From: an uncultured Lachnobacterium sp. | GTDB taxonomy: Bacteria > Bacillota > Clostridia > Lachnospirales > Lachnospiraceae | Direction: 5' to 3' | Assembly (NCBI GenBank): GCA_900549895.1 | Contig: URQG01000128.1 | Span: forward strand, 1-5,957 | DNA length: 5,957 nt | Part shown: positions 1 through 5,920 of the stretch, one piece after another | Layout of the letters: each line of letters starts with the position of its first letter | How positions within the stretch are numbered: the first letter of the stretch is position 1 | The notes under the pieces: generated by a model | Told to the model about the DNA's origin: nothing | Seen by the model: the letters and a program-made list of their open reading frames with translations, nothing else | Database searches by the model: none | Made by a program: the position numbers and the translations under genes

Positions 1-80
1 ATCCTGTCTTTTCATATTCGTTCATATATAAAGTTTACTATGTGGGCACACAATTTGCAATATAAAAAGCACTTAAGATA

Positions 81-109
81 TTTTCAGAGTAGAAAGTGCG
101 GAGTATACT
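81..109 (+). promoter_or_regulatory. Candidate sigma-A promoter for dapF-murE-dapA
   Basis: A -35-like TTTTCA (81-86, 4 of 6 matches to TTGACA) is separated by 17 bases from a -10-like TATACT (104-109, 5 of 6). A perfect TATAAT also lies at 114-119, but nothing resembling a -35 sits at the right distance from it. Either would place the transcript start near 116-127, giving a leader of roughly 90 nt before dapF. The -10 overlaps the palindrome described separately. This was read by eye in AT-rich DNA, so chance matches are likely and the exact element is uncertain. Confidence 0.4.
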
Positions 110-117
110 ATAGTATA
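104..117. repeat. Perfect 14-bp palindrome over the -10 region
   Basis: TATACTATAGTATA reads identically on both strands. It covers the proposed -10 and the start of the second TATAAT. A site here would be well placed to act as a repressor operator for the dapF operon. It is AT-only apart from one C/G pair, however, and could equally be a by-product of two overlapping -10-like sequences. No regulator can be named from the sequence. Confidence 0.35.
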
Positions 118-199
118 ATATAAGCAACCATAGATAGAATTATGTAAGCATACAAGAGATGAGAAAATTCCGCAATGCTATGAAATTTGAAAAAATAAC

Positions 200-205
200 A
201 GGAGG
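200..205 (+). promoter_or_regulatory. Ribosome binding site that sets the dapF start
   Basis: A perfect AGGAGG lies 7 nt before the ATG at 213. The reading frame is open further upstream, with ATGs at 159 and 180, but neither has a comparable site. Family alignment also favours 213, because DapF proteins begin with a short M-x-F-x-K-M-H-G-x-G-N-D/N segment. Confidence 0.85.
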
Positions 206-212
206 ATACCTT

Positions 213-1049
213 ATGAAATTTACAAAGATGCATGGATGTGGCAACGATTATGTATATGTGAATCTGTTTGAGGAGAAAATCGATGACCCGTCAAAGGTGT
301 CGGTAAAAGTGAGTGATCGACATTTTGGAATCGGATCTGACGGACTGATTACAATTGGACCTTCGAAAATCGCCGATTTTCGTATGCGAATTTACAATGC
401 GGACGGATCGGAAGCGGAGATGTGTGGAAACGGAATCCGGTGTGTCGCAAAATATGTGTATGATCATAAACTGACGGATCGGACGGAGATTAGTGTAGAA
501 ACCCGTGCCGGTGTGAAAACATTGCACCTTACAGTGGAAAATGATAAGGTCACACTTGTCCGTGTAGATATGGGGAAACCGATTTTAACACCTTCCGAGA
601 TTCCTGTTGTTGCAGACGGGGAACGCGTCGTGGACGAACCGATCATCGTAGATGGCAAAGAGTGGAGAATGACTTGCGTGTCTATGGGAAATCCACATGC
701 GGTAGTGTTTGTGGATGATGTGGCGCATTTTGAAATAGAAAAATACGGACCTCTTTTTGAGAATCATGAGCGATTTCCGAAGCGGGTAAACACAGAATTT
801 GTACAGATCGTATCAAAAAATGAGGCAATCATGCGTGTGTGGGAACGTGGATCCGCTGAGACATGGGCATGCGGAACGGGAACCTGTGCAACCGTTATGG
901 CATGCATCTTAAATGGTCGAACCGATAACCGTGTTTTGGTACATCTGCGTGGAGGAGATCTTCGTATCGAGTATGATGAAAAAACCAATCATTTGTTTAT
1001 GACAGGACCGGCTACAGAGGTATTTGAGGGAGAAATTCAGATTAATTAG
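213..1049 (+). CDS. dapF: Diaminopimelate epimerase (EC 5.1.1.7)
   Basis: DapF interconverts LL- and meso-2,6-diaminopimelate in the cytoplasm without a cofactor, supplying meso-DAP for peptidoglycan and lysine. The 278-residue product has the normal family length. It begins MKFTKMHGCGNDY, the substrate-binding N-terminal signature. The two catalytic cysteines of the pseudo-symmetric halves are both visible: Cys71 in NADGSEAEMCGNGIRC and Cys220 in ERGSAETWACGTGTC. SMGNPH (157-162) and the RGGDL segment (246-250) are also typical. The 213 start is chosen over 159 because of the AGGAGG immediately before it. murE follows after 92 nt on the same strand, and no terminator-like hairpin was seen between them. 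The gene looks intact and functional. Confidence 0.96.
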   Translation: MKFTKMHGCGNDYVYVNLFEEKIDDPSKVSVKVSDRHFGIGSDGLITIGPSKIADFRMRIYNADGSEAEMCGNGIRCVAKYVYDHKLTDRTEISVETRAGVKTLHLTVENDKVTLVRVDMGKPILTPSEIPVVADGERVVDEPIIVDGKEWRMTCVSMGNPHAVVFVDDVAHFEIEKYGPLFENHERFPKRVNTEFVQIVSKNEAIMRVWERGSAETWACGTGTCATVMACILNGRTDNRVLVHLRGGDLRIEYDEKTNHLFMTGPATEVFEGEIQIN

Positions 1050-1141
1050 GAAAACGATTAGAAAAATGTACGGTATTTTATCCATGTATTGCAAAAGAGT
1101 AAGCGAAAAGGAAAGATGCGTGAGGGTAGGAGGAAAATAAA

Positions 1142-2614
1142 ATGCTATTAAAACAGTTAATTGAGGATATGGATTATGAAGTGCTGGCCGGAAGGGTAGA
1201 TACCGAAGTTACAACACTTGTATATGATTCCAGAAAGGTCGAAAAGGGATCTGTATTCGTATGCATCAGCGGAAGTGTCAGAGATGCTCATGATTTTATT
1301 CCGGATGTTGTCGCCAAAGGCGCAGCGGCCGTTATTGTCGAGAAGGATGTAGAATTACAGGAAGGTGTCACATATATTAAAGTAGCAAGCAGCCGTCTGG
1401 CTTTGGCATGTATGTCGGCCGCTTACTTTGATCATCCGGCCAGAAAGCTTAAGACAATCGGAATTACGGGAACCAAGGGTAAGACAACAACCACATATAT
1501 GGTAAAATCAATTCTTGAGTCTGCCGGTATTAAGACCGGTCTGATCGGAACGATCGAGTCGATTGTCGGGGAGAAGCGTATTCCATCAGCAAATACAACA
1601 CCGGAATCTTATCGTGTACAGGAGCTGTTCCACGAGATGGTAGAAGCCGGGCTTGATGCAGTTGTAATGGAAGTATCATCACAGGCGCTTATGCTTCACC
1701 GTGTGTCCGGATTTACGTTTGACATCGGTGTATTTACAAATCTTGAGCCGGACCATATCGGAGAGAATGAACATAAAGATTTTGCGGACTATATGCACTG
1801 TAAGAGTCTGTTGTTCAGGCAGTGTAAGCTCGGAATCTTCAATGGTGACAGTGAACATTTAGAGGGAATCTTAAAAGGACATACCTGCGAGGTGGAAACT
1901 TTTGGTTATGGTAAAAATAACGACCTTGTTGCAGACGGGGTTGAATTAAAGAAAGATCACGGTGCTCTTGGTGTGCGTTATCATGTGAGCGGACTGATGA
2001 ACTTTGATGTGGAGGTTAATGTGCCCGGAAGTTTTTCGGTATACAATTCTTTGACGGCAATCGCAATCTGCCACCACTTCGGTGTAGATGTAGAGAAAAT
2101 CAAGCATGCATTACTTCATGTCAGTGTAAAAGGTAGAATTGAAATTGTTCCGGTAACCAAGCGCTATACGATCATGATCGATTACGCGCATAATGCGATG
2201 GCCTTGGAGAGTCTGCTTACCACTCTTCGCGAGTATGAGCCGGGACGATTGGTATGTCTGTTTGGATGTGGCGGTAATCGTGCAAAGTCCAGAAGATATG
2301 AGATGGGAGAGGTGTCTTCACGTCTTGCTGACCTTACGGTTGTTACATCGGATAATCCGAGAAACGAGGAACCTATGGATATCATCAATGACATTCTTGT
2401 CGGTGTGCATAAGGCGGATGGAGCGTATGTTACCATTCCGGATCGGAAAGAAGCCATTGCATATTGTATGAAAAATGCGCAGGATGGAGATATTATTGTA
2501 TTAGCCGGAAAAGGACATGAGGATTATCAGGAAATCTGTGGAGTGAAACATCATATGGATGAACGCGAATTGATCGCAGATATAATAAAAGAAAATCCAG
2601 ATTTAAATTTGTAG
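1142..2614 (+). CDS. murE: UDP-MurNAc-L-Ala-D-Glu:meso-diaminopimelate ligase (EC 6.3.2.13)
   Basis: MurE adds the third stem-peptide residue to UDP-MurNAc-L-Ala-D-Glu in the cytoplasm using ATP. The product has 490 residues, normal for the family, in the usual order: N-terminal UDP-binding domain (about 1-100), central ATPase domain with P-loop GITGTKGKTTTTYM (107-120) and the expected carbamylated lysine Lys221 in YMHCKSLLF, then the C-terminal domain. The specificity motif is DNPR (404-407), the meso-DAP form, with GKGHEDYQ (456-463) supplying the other residues that contact DAP in E. coli MurE. This agrees with dapF and dapA flanking it. One oddity is that the usual YAHTPDALE reads YAHNAMALE (348-356). 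An AGGAGG at 1128-1133 sits 8 nt before the ATG. dapA follows after 13 nt. A MurE-like paralogue with another role cannot be fully excluded. Confidence 0.92.
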   Translation: MLLKQLIEDMDYEVLAGRVDTEVTTLVYDSRKVEKGSVFVCISGSVRDAHDFIPDVVAKGAAAVIVEKDVELQEGVTYIKVASSRLALACMSAAYFDHPARKLKTIGITGTKGKTTTTYMVKSILESAGIKTGLIGTIESIVGEKRIPSANTTPESYRVQELFHEMVEAGLDAVVMEVSSQALMLHRVSGFTFDIGVFTNLEPDHIGENEHKDFADYMHCKSLLFRQCKLGIFNGDSEHLEGILKGHTCEVETFGYGKNNDLVADGVELKKDHGALGVRYHVSGLMNFDVEVNVPGSFSVYNSLTAIAICHHFGVDVEKIKHALLHVSVKGRIEIVPVTKRYTIMIDYAHNAMALESLLTTLREYEPGRLVCLFGCGGNRAKSRRYEMGEVSSRLADLTVVTSDNPRNEEPMDIINDILVGVHKADGAYVTIPDRKEAIAYCMKNAQDGDIIVLAGKGHEDYQEICGVKHHMDERELIADIIKENPDLNL

Positions 2615-2627
2615 TTGGAGGCTGTAT

Positions 2628-3512
2628 ATGGAACTGTTTCGCGGGGCAGGAGTTGCATTAATCACTCCGTTTCATGAGGACAAAAGTGTAAATTATGAAA
2701 TGCTGGAGCAACTTGTTGAGCGCCAGATCGCAAACGGAACTGACGCAATCATTGTATGTGGATCCACGGGAGAACCAGCAACAATGAGTGAGGAAGAACG
2801 TTTATCGGTCATCTCATGTGTTGTAAGTTGTACAAATTGCCGTGTTCCCGTTATTGCAGGGACAGGAAGCAATACGACAGAGGTGGCAGCTGCATTTACC
2901 AGAAAAGTAACGGATCTTGGTGTGGATGGAATGCTTGTTGTCACGCCTTATTATAATAAGGCAACACAGAATGGATTGTATGAACATTACCGCATGATCG
3001 CAGCGCAGACAGATAGACCGATCCTTATGTATAATGTTCCTTCACGTACCGGCTGCAATCTTTTGCCGCAGACGGCAGCGAGGATTGCGGCGGATTGCCC
3101 TAATATTGTGGGAATGAAAGAAGCGAGTGGTAATCTGTCACAGGTAGCACATCTTGCGAAGCTTACACAGGGACGTTTGGCAATCTACTCCGGCAACGAT
3201 GATCAGATCCTTCCGGTCTTGTCATTGGGAGGTGTCGGGGTTATCTCCGTATTGTCCAATATCGTACCGCGAGAAACCCATGAAATTGTATACGATTTCT
3301 TGAATGGAGATTTAATAACCGCAAGAAAGCTGCAATTGGAATTTCTTGATCTGATAGATGGCTTATTCTCGGAAGTGAATCCAATTCCTGTGAAAGCTGC
3401 GATGAATATGCTTGGATATCCGGTCGGGGGGCTCAGACTTCCGCTTACGGAACTTGAGGAAGAACATTGTAAAGAACTCGCCGAAGTTATGAGCAGACAT
3501 AATTTGCTCTGA
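2628..3512 (+). CDS. dapA: 4-hydroxy-tetrahydrodipicolinate synthase (EC 4.3.3.7)
   Basis: DapA condenses pyruvate with L-aspartate-4-semialdehyde, the committed step to DAP and lysine. The 294-residue product is a full-length (beta/alpha)8 barrel of the DapA/NAL class. The Schiff-base lysine is Lys164 in GMKEASGN. Other visible active-site residues are Tyr135 and Arg140 in YNVPSRTG, Tyr109 in TPYYNK, and Ser46-Thr47 in GSTGEP, where E. coli has two threonines. Arg140 aligns with the arginine that binds the semialdehyde carboxylate and supports DapA over the sialic-acid-lyase relatives. GGAGG (2617-2621) starts 3 nt after the murE stop and lies 6 nt before the ATG, so the gene is almost certainly cotranscribed with murE. 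No lysine riboswitch was seen upstream. Confidence 0.94.
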   Translation: MELFRGAGVALITPFHEDKSVNYEMLEQLVERQIANGTDAIIVCGSTGEPATMSEEERLSVISCVVSCTNCRVPVIAGTGSNTTEVAAAFTRKVTDLGVDGMLVVTPYYNKATQNGLYEHYRMIAAQTDRPILMYNVPSRTGCNLLPQTAARIAADCPNIVGMKEASGNLSQVAHLAKLTQGRLAIYSGNDDQILPVLSLGGVGVISVLSNIVPRETHEIVYDFLNGDLITARKLQLEFLDLIDGLFSEVNPIPVKAAMNMLGYPVGGLRLPLTELEEEHCKELAEVMSRHNLL

Positions 3513-3590
3513 TTACAGGGAAAGAGTCTGGTTTATGAGCACGTTCCTGTGCGGTGCGAAAGAACGGGAATGATGACATGCAGAATATTA

Positions 3591-3596
3591 AAGGAG
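3591..3596 (+). promoter_or_regulatory. Ribosome binding site that sets the flavin reductase start
   Basis: AAGGAG lies 5 nt before the ATG at 3602. The frame is open upstream from a GTG at 3554 and an ATG at 3578, but those lack a good site. The extra residues they would add (MRKNGNDDMQNIKGET) do not resemble the family's N-terminus. Confidence 0.75.
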
Positions 3597-3601
3597 AAAC
3601 A

Positions 3602-4165
3602 ATGGGCAAACAACATTGGAAACCGGGCAATATGCTCAATCCGGTACCGGCAGTCATGGTATCGGTTACAGATAAAGACGGCAGATCAAATATCATTACG
3701 GTTGCATGGGCAGGGACGGTTTGTACGAATCCGCCTATGGTGTCAATCTCGGTACGACCGTCACGTTATTCTTATAAAATGATAGAAGATACCGGTGAAT
3801 TTGTAATTAATCTGACCAACGAATCTTTGGTCAAAGCTTGTGATTATTGTGGCGTGGTGAGCGGAAGAGACGTCGATAAATTCAAAAAAACCGGGCTGAC
3901 ACCGATTCCGATGGAACATGTTCGTGCAATGGGAATCGGGGAAAGTCCGGTCAATATGGAATGTCGAGTTACAGAAAAACGTGTGCTTGGAAGCCATACG
4001 ATGTTTATCGCTGAGGTCGTCGGTGTAACCGTCGATGACAGCTATATGGATGAGACCGGAAAGTTTCATATAAATGAATCCGGACTGGTCATGTATTCTC
4101 ACGGCGAGTATTTTGCATTAGGCAAAAACCTTGGCAAATTCGGCTTTAGTGTGAAAAAGAAATAA
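3602..4165 (+). CDS. Flavin reductase-like domain protein (flavoredoxin type)
   Basis: The 187-residue product fits single-domain FMN-binding proteins of the flavin reductase-like family (PF01613). Supporting segments are the opening NPVPAVMVSV (13-22), the strand pair NIITVAWAG followed by TNPPMVSISVRPSRYSY (30-58), the FVINL strand (67-71), and VSGRDVDKFKKTGLTP (86-101). Members bind FMN and take electrons from NAD(P)H or from other redox proteins; the actual partner here is unknown. Cys41, Cys80, Cys83 and Cys121 are present, with Cys80-Asp-Tyr-Cys83 in a CxxC spacing, but no claim of metal binding is made. It lies 89 nt after dapA on the same strand and may be a read-through passenger of that operon. 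Its TAA directly abuts the stop of the convergent gene. Confidence 0.88.
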   Translation: MGKQHWKPGNMLNPVPAVMVSVTDKDGRSNIITVAWAGTVCTNPPMVSISVRPSRYSYKMIEDTGEFVINLTNESLVKACDYCGVVSGRDVDKFKKTGLTPIPMEHVRAMGIGESPVNMECRVTEKRVLGSHTMFIAEVVGVTVDDSYMDETGKFHINESGLVMYSHGEYFALGKNLGKFGFSVKKK

Positions 4166-4171
4166 TTATTT
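4160..4171. repeat. 12-bp AT palindrome at a gene-gene junction
   Basis: AAATAATTATTT is a perfect palindrome centred exactly between the two convergent stop codons (TAA at 4163-4165 on plus, TAA at 4168-4166 on minus). Much of the symmetry follows from two TAA stops meeting back to back. It has no GC stem, so it is not by itself a convincing terminator. Confidence 0.5.
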
Positions 4172-4681
4172 TAAAAGCATATCCATCAGATATGCATAGA
4201 CATCTTCGTTCTGATTTTTCCAATTATTGCAGATTGCTTCTGCCTGTTCTTTGGTGGACACGCAGAGTGTCAGATCGATGATCGTGCTGCTGTCGGAGCG
4301 AACCTGACAGCGCACATCGTATTTCTGGTTCGTTGTTTTATAGTAATCTGCAAGAATGGAATTCTCCTGTCGGAACTCTAATTGGTTCGCTTCGAAGAAT
4401 TTGATCACATCTGCTTCAATTCCATCATTGATTTTATCTTTAAAGAAACCAAGCGTCTCTTTGCCGGCGGCAGTAAGTGTGTACTGTGTGTTGGAATGTG
4501 TGGATTCCGCAAGAATCAGATCCGCATCGACGAGATCGCCGAGGACCTCCTGAACGCGAAAATAATCGGTATATTCCTCACTTAAGAAAAAGTTGGAAAT
4601 CTGTGTATTCGTCAGTGGGAATCCTGCTTTGCTCAGCATATATAAAATTGTAAGTTTATAAATCGTAAATGGTTCAGCCAT
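4166..4681 (-). CDS. DUF4364 family protein, winged-helix-like
   Basis: The 171-residue product is recognised as DUF4364 (PF14277), a family common in Clostridia with no established function. Residues about 5-75 look like a winged-helix DNA-binding fold. IYKLTILYMLSKAG would be the first helix, FPLTNTQISNFFLSEEYTDYFRVQEVLGDLVDADLI the helix-turn-helix region, and QYTLTAAGKETL the wing, as in PadR/MarR-type regulators. The rest (about 80-171) is a mixed helix/strand domain with no catalytic motif I can see. A small transcriptional regulator is an inference from fold only. AAGGAG (complement of 4691-4696) precedes the ATG by 9 nt. It lies 74 nt after the radical SAM gene on the same strand, with no clear promoter or terminator between, so it may be read from the same transcript. 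Confidence 0.85.
   Translation of the reverse strand: MAEPFTIYKLTILYMLSKAGFPLTNTQISNFFLSEEYTDYFRVQEVLGDLVDADLILAESTHSNTQYTLTAAGKETLGFFKDKINDGIEADVIKFFEANQLEFRQENSILADYYKTTNQKYDVRCQVRSDSSTIIDLTLCVSTKEQAEAICNNWKNQNEDVYAYLMDMLLK
4173..4195 (-). terminator. Terminator-like hairpin inside the DUF4364 3' end
   Basis: On the minus strand a perfect 7-bp stem, GCATATC/GATATGC (4195-4189 with 4183-4177), encloses a 5-nt loop and is followed directly by TTTT (4176-4173). It overlaps the codons for LMDMLL, just before the stop. The stem is AT-rich and the T run short, so it would be a weak intrinsic terminator. On the plus strand it is not followed by T residues and cannot serve the flavin reductase transcript in the usual way. 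Confidence 0.35.
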
Positions 4682-4755
4682 GTTTTATGTCTCCTTTTTG
4701 TGTATGATAGATGGCATTGGTAAAATAATGGTTTGGATTGCATTGTCATGTCTGG

Positions 4756-5703
4756 TCAGGGATGGAAATACTTACCCTGCCATGTGTCGCGTTCTTTGAG
4801 CCGACGGTGGATCGTGTTTAAGACACGTTTCTTATCGGTACTCCAAAGAGGGGCAATCAAAAGTTTACGAGGCCCGTCGCCGGTCAGCCGGTGAATGACC
4901 ATATCGGACGGCAGGCGTTCCAGGCAATCGACTACAAGCTCGCAGTATTCATCCAGTTCCATGATGGGAAAAGGCGTGCTGTCCGCAAGAGCTGTGTGTT
5001 TGAGTACATGTAAAAGCTGTAATTTCACACCGGAGAGTGGAAGTGAGGCAACGTGTCGGATGGTCGCAAGCATATGGCTGCGGTCTTCGCCCGGAAGACC
5101 GAGGATGACATGTGCGATAACCGGAATGTTACGTTTAGCGAGCGCATAGACCGCTGCATCGAATTGTTCAATTGTTGTGTGTGTCTGCATCCGATTTAGG
5201 GTATCGTTATGCATGGTCTGCATCCCAAGCTCGATCCATACCGGCTTTTTACGGCTTAATGATGTCAGAAGCTCCAGTACTTCCGGAGGGAGACAGTCGC
5301 TTCGTGTGCCGATCGAGAGAGCAACGATATCCTCCGGTGCGATCGCTTCCTCATAGATCTTCGCAAGATAGGAGACCGGTGCGTAGGTATTCGTATACGA
5401 CTGAAAGTATGCGATAAATTTACGGCAATCTGTCTTGGAGGAAATGCGTGTTTTAGCATCCTCAAGCTGGAGAGGAATCGAAAGTGCCTGATCTGCGGCA
5501 AAATCGCCGGATCCACCTTCACTGCAGAACGCACATCCGCCGGTGGCGAGTGTCCCATCACGGTTTGGACAGCTCATTCCGCCGCTTAGTGAGAGGCGGT
5601 ACGTCTTCTCACCAAAAGTATCTTTGCAATAATCGTTTAGTGAATAATACCGCCTGCCTCCGGAATAGGGACAGACGGTATTGGAAAATACATGATGAAT
5701 CAT
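4756..5703 (-). CDS. TIGR01212 family radical SAM protein (YhcC-like)
   Basis: The 315-residue product matches the YhcC/TIGR01212 group of radical S-adenosylmethionine proteins, whose substrate is not established. The iron-sulfur cysteines are Cys45, Cys57 and Cys60 in CPNRDGTLATGGCAFC. The first two are 11 residues apart, the wide spacing of this group instead of the usual CxxxCxxC. Other typical segments are YFQSYTNTY (99-107), SIGTRSDC (130-137), ELGMQT (158-163), ILGLPGE (200-206) and HRLTGDGPRKLLIAPLWS (271-288). The family domain begins near RYYSLNDY (18-25), so this copy has about 17 extra N-terminal residues. No in-frame alternative start exists closer to the domain. The ATG comes one base after the malic enzyme stop (TAATATG) without a clear Shine-Dalgarno, suggesting translational coupling. 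Its role beside the malic enzyme is unknown. Confidence 0.92.
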   Translation of the reverse strand: MIHHVFSNTVCPYSGGRRYYSLNDYCKDTFGEKTYRLSLSGGMSCPNRDGTLATGGCAFCSEGGSGDFAADQALSIPLQLEDAKTRISSKTDCRKFIAYFQSYTNTYAPVSYLAKIYEEAIAPEDIVALSIGTRSDCLPPEVLELLTSLSRKKPVWIELGMQTMHNDTLNRMQTHTTIEQFDAAVYALAKRNIPVIAHVILGLPGEDRSHMLATIRHVASLPLSGVKLQLLHVLKHTALADSTPFPIMELDEYCELVVDCLERLPSDMVIHRLTGDGPRKLLIAPLWSTDKKRVLNTIHRRLKERDTWQGKYFHP

Positions 5704-5704
5704 A

Positions 5705-5920
5705 TTATTTGATGTGAGACTTTACGGCCTGACTTACGACCTCAGCAACTCTAGGGTCGAAAGCTTCCGGCATAATAAATTCGTCATTTAATTCTTCATC
5801 GGAAACCAGTGCTGCAAGTGCTTCTGCAGCGGCTAGCTTCATTTCCTCTGTAATCTGCGTAGCATGTCCTTCTAAGGCACCCTTGAAGATGCCTGGGAAA
5901 GCGATAACGTTGTTGACCTG
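5705..5920 (-). CDS. NAD(P)-dependent malic enzyme, C-terminal fragment (partial)
   Basis: Malic enzyme oxidatively decarboxylates malate to pyruvate and CO2 with reduction of NAD or NADP. Only the last 71 residues are present, starting QVNNVIAFPGIFKGAL and continuing with ITEEMKLAAAEALAALV and FDPRVAEVV. These are hallmark C-terminal segments of bacterial single-domain malic enzymes, which total about 390-410 residues, so roughly the first four-fifths are missing. The 5' part is cut because the assembled sequence runs into sequencing adapter at 5921. The apparent upstream start coding MYKRQ (5935-5921) is adapter translation, not protein. The coenzyme preference cannot be told from this end. 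It is followed after one base by the radical SAM gene. Confidence 0.9.
   Translation of the reverse strand, partial: QVNNVIAFPGIFKGALEGHATQITEEMKLAAAEALAALVSDEELNDEFIMPEAFDPRVAEVVSQAVKSHIK

Noticed and set aside
69..99. GCACTT/AAGTGC inverted repeat in the dapF leader
   Set aside because: A 6-bp stem with a 19-nt loop, lying mostly upstream of the likely transcript start. Probably chance.
1..120. Tail of an upstream gene or a lysine riboswitch
   Set aside because: The open stretch has no recognisable protein similarity and is AT-rich. No conserved riboswitch core could be seen, and the leader is too short for a lysine riboswitch.
159..212. Upstream in-frame extension of dapF by 18 residues
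   Set aside because: No ribosome binding site precedes 159 or 180, while AGGAGG sits perfectly before 213, and the family's N-terminal signature starts at 213.
2182..2471. Long open frames on both strands inside murE
   Set aside because: They overlap the strongly conserved murE C-terminal domain and encode no recognisable family. They are shadows of the real gene.
3539..3566. Short inverted repeats (GCAC/GTGC and CGTTC/GAACG) after dapA as a terminator
   Set aside because: Stems are only 4-5 bp and mutually exclusive, and no T run follows. Support is insufficient.
3761..4102. 113-codon minus-strand open frame opposite the flavin reductase
   Set aside because: It lies entirely antisense to a conserved gene and shows no recognisable motif.
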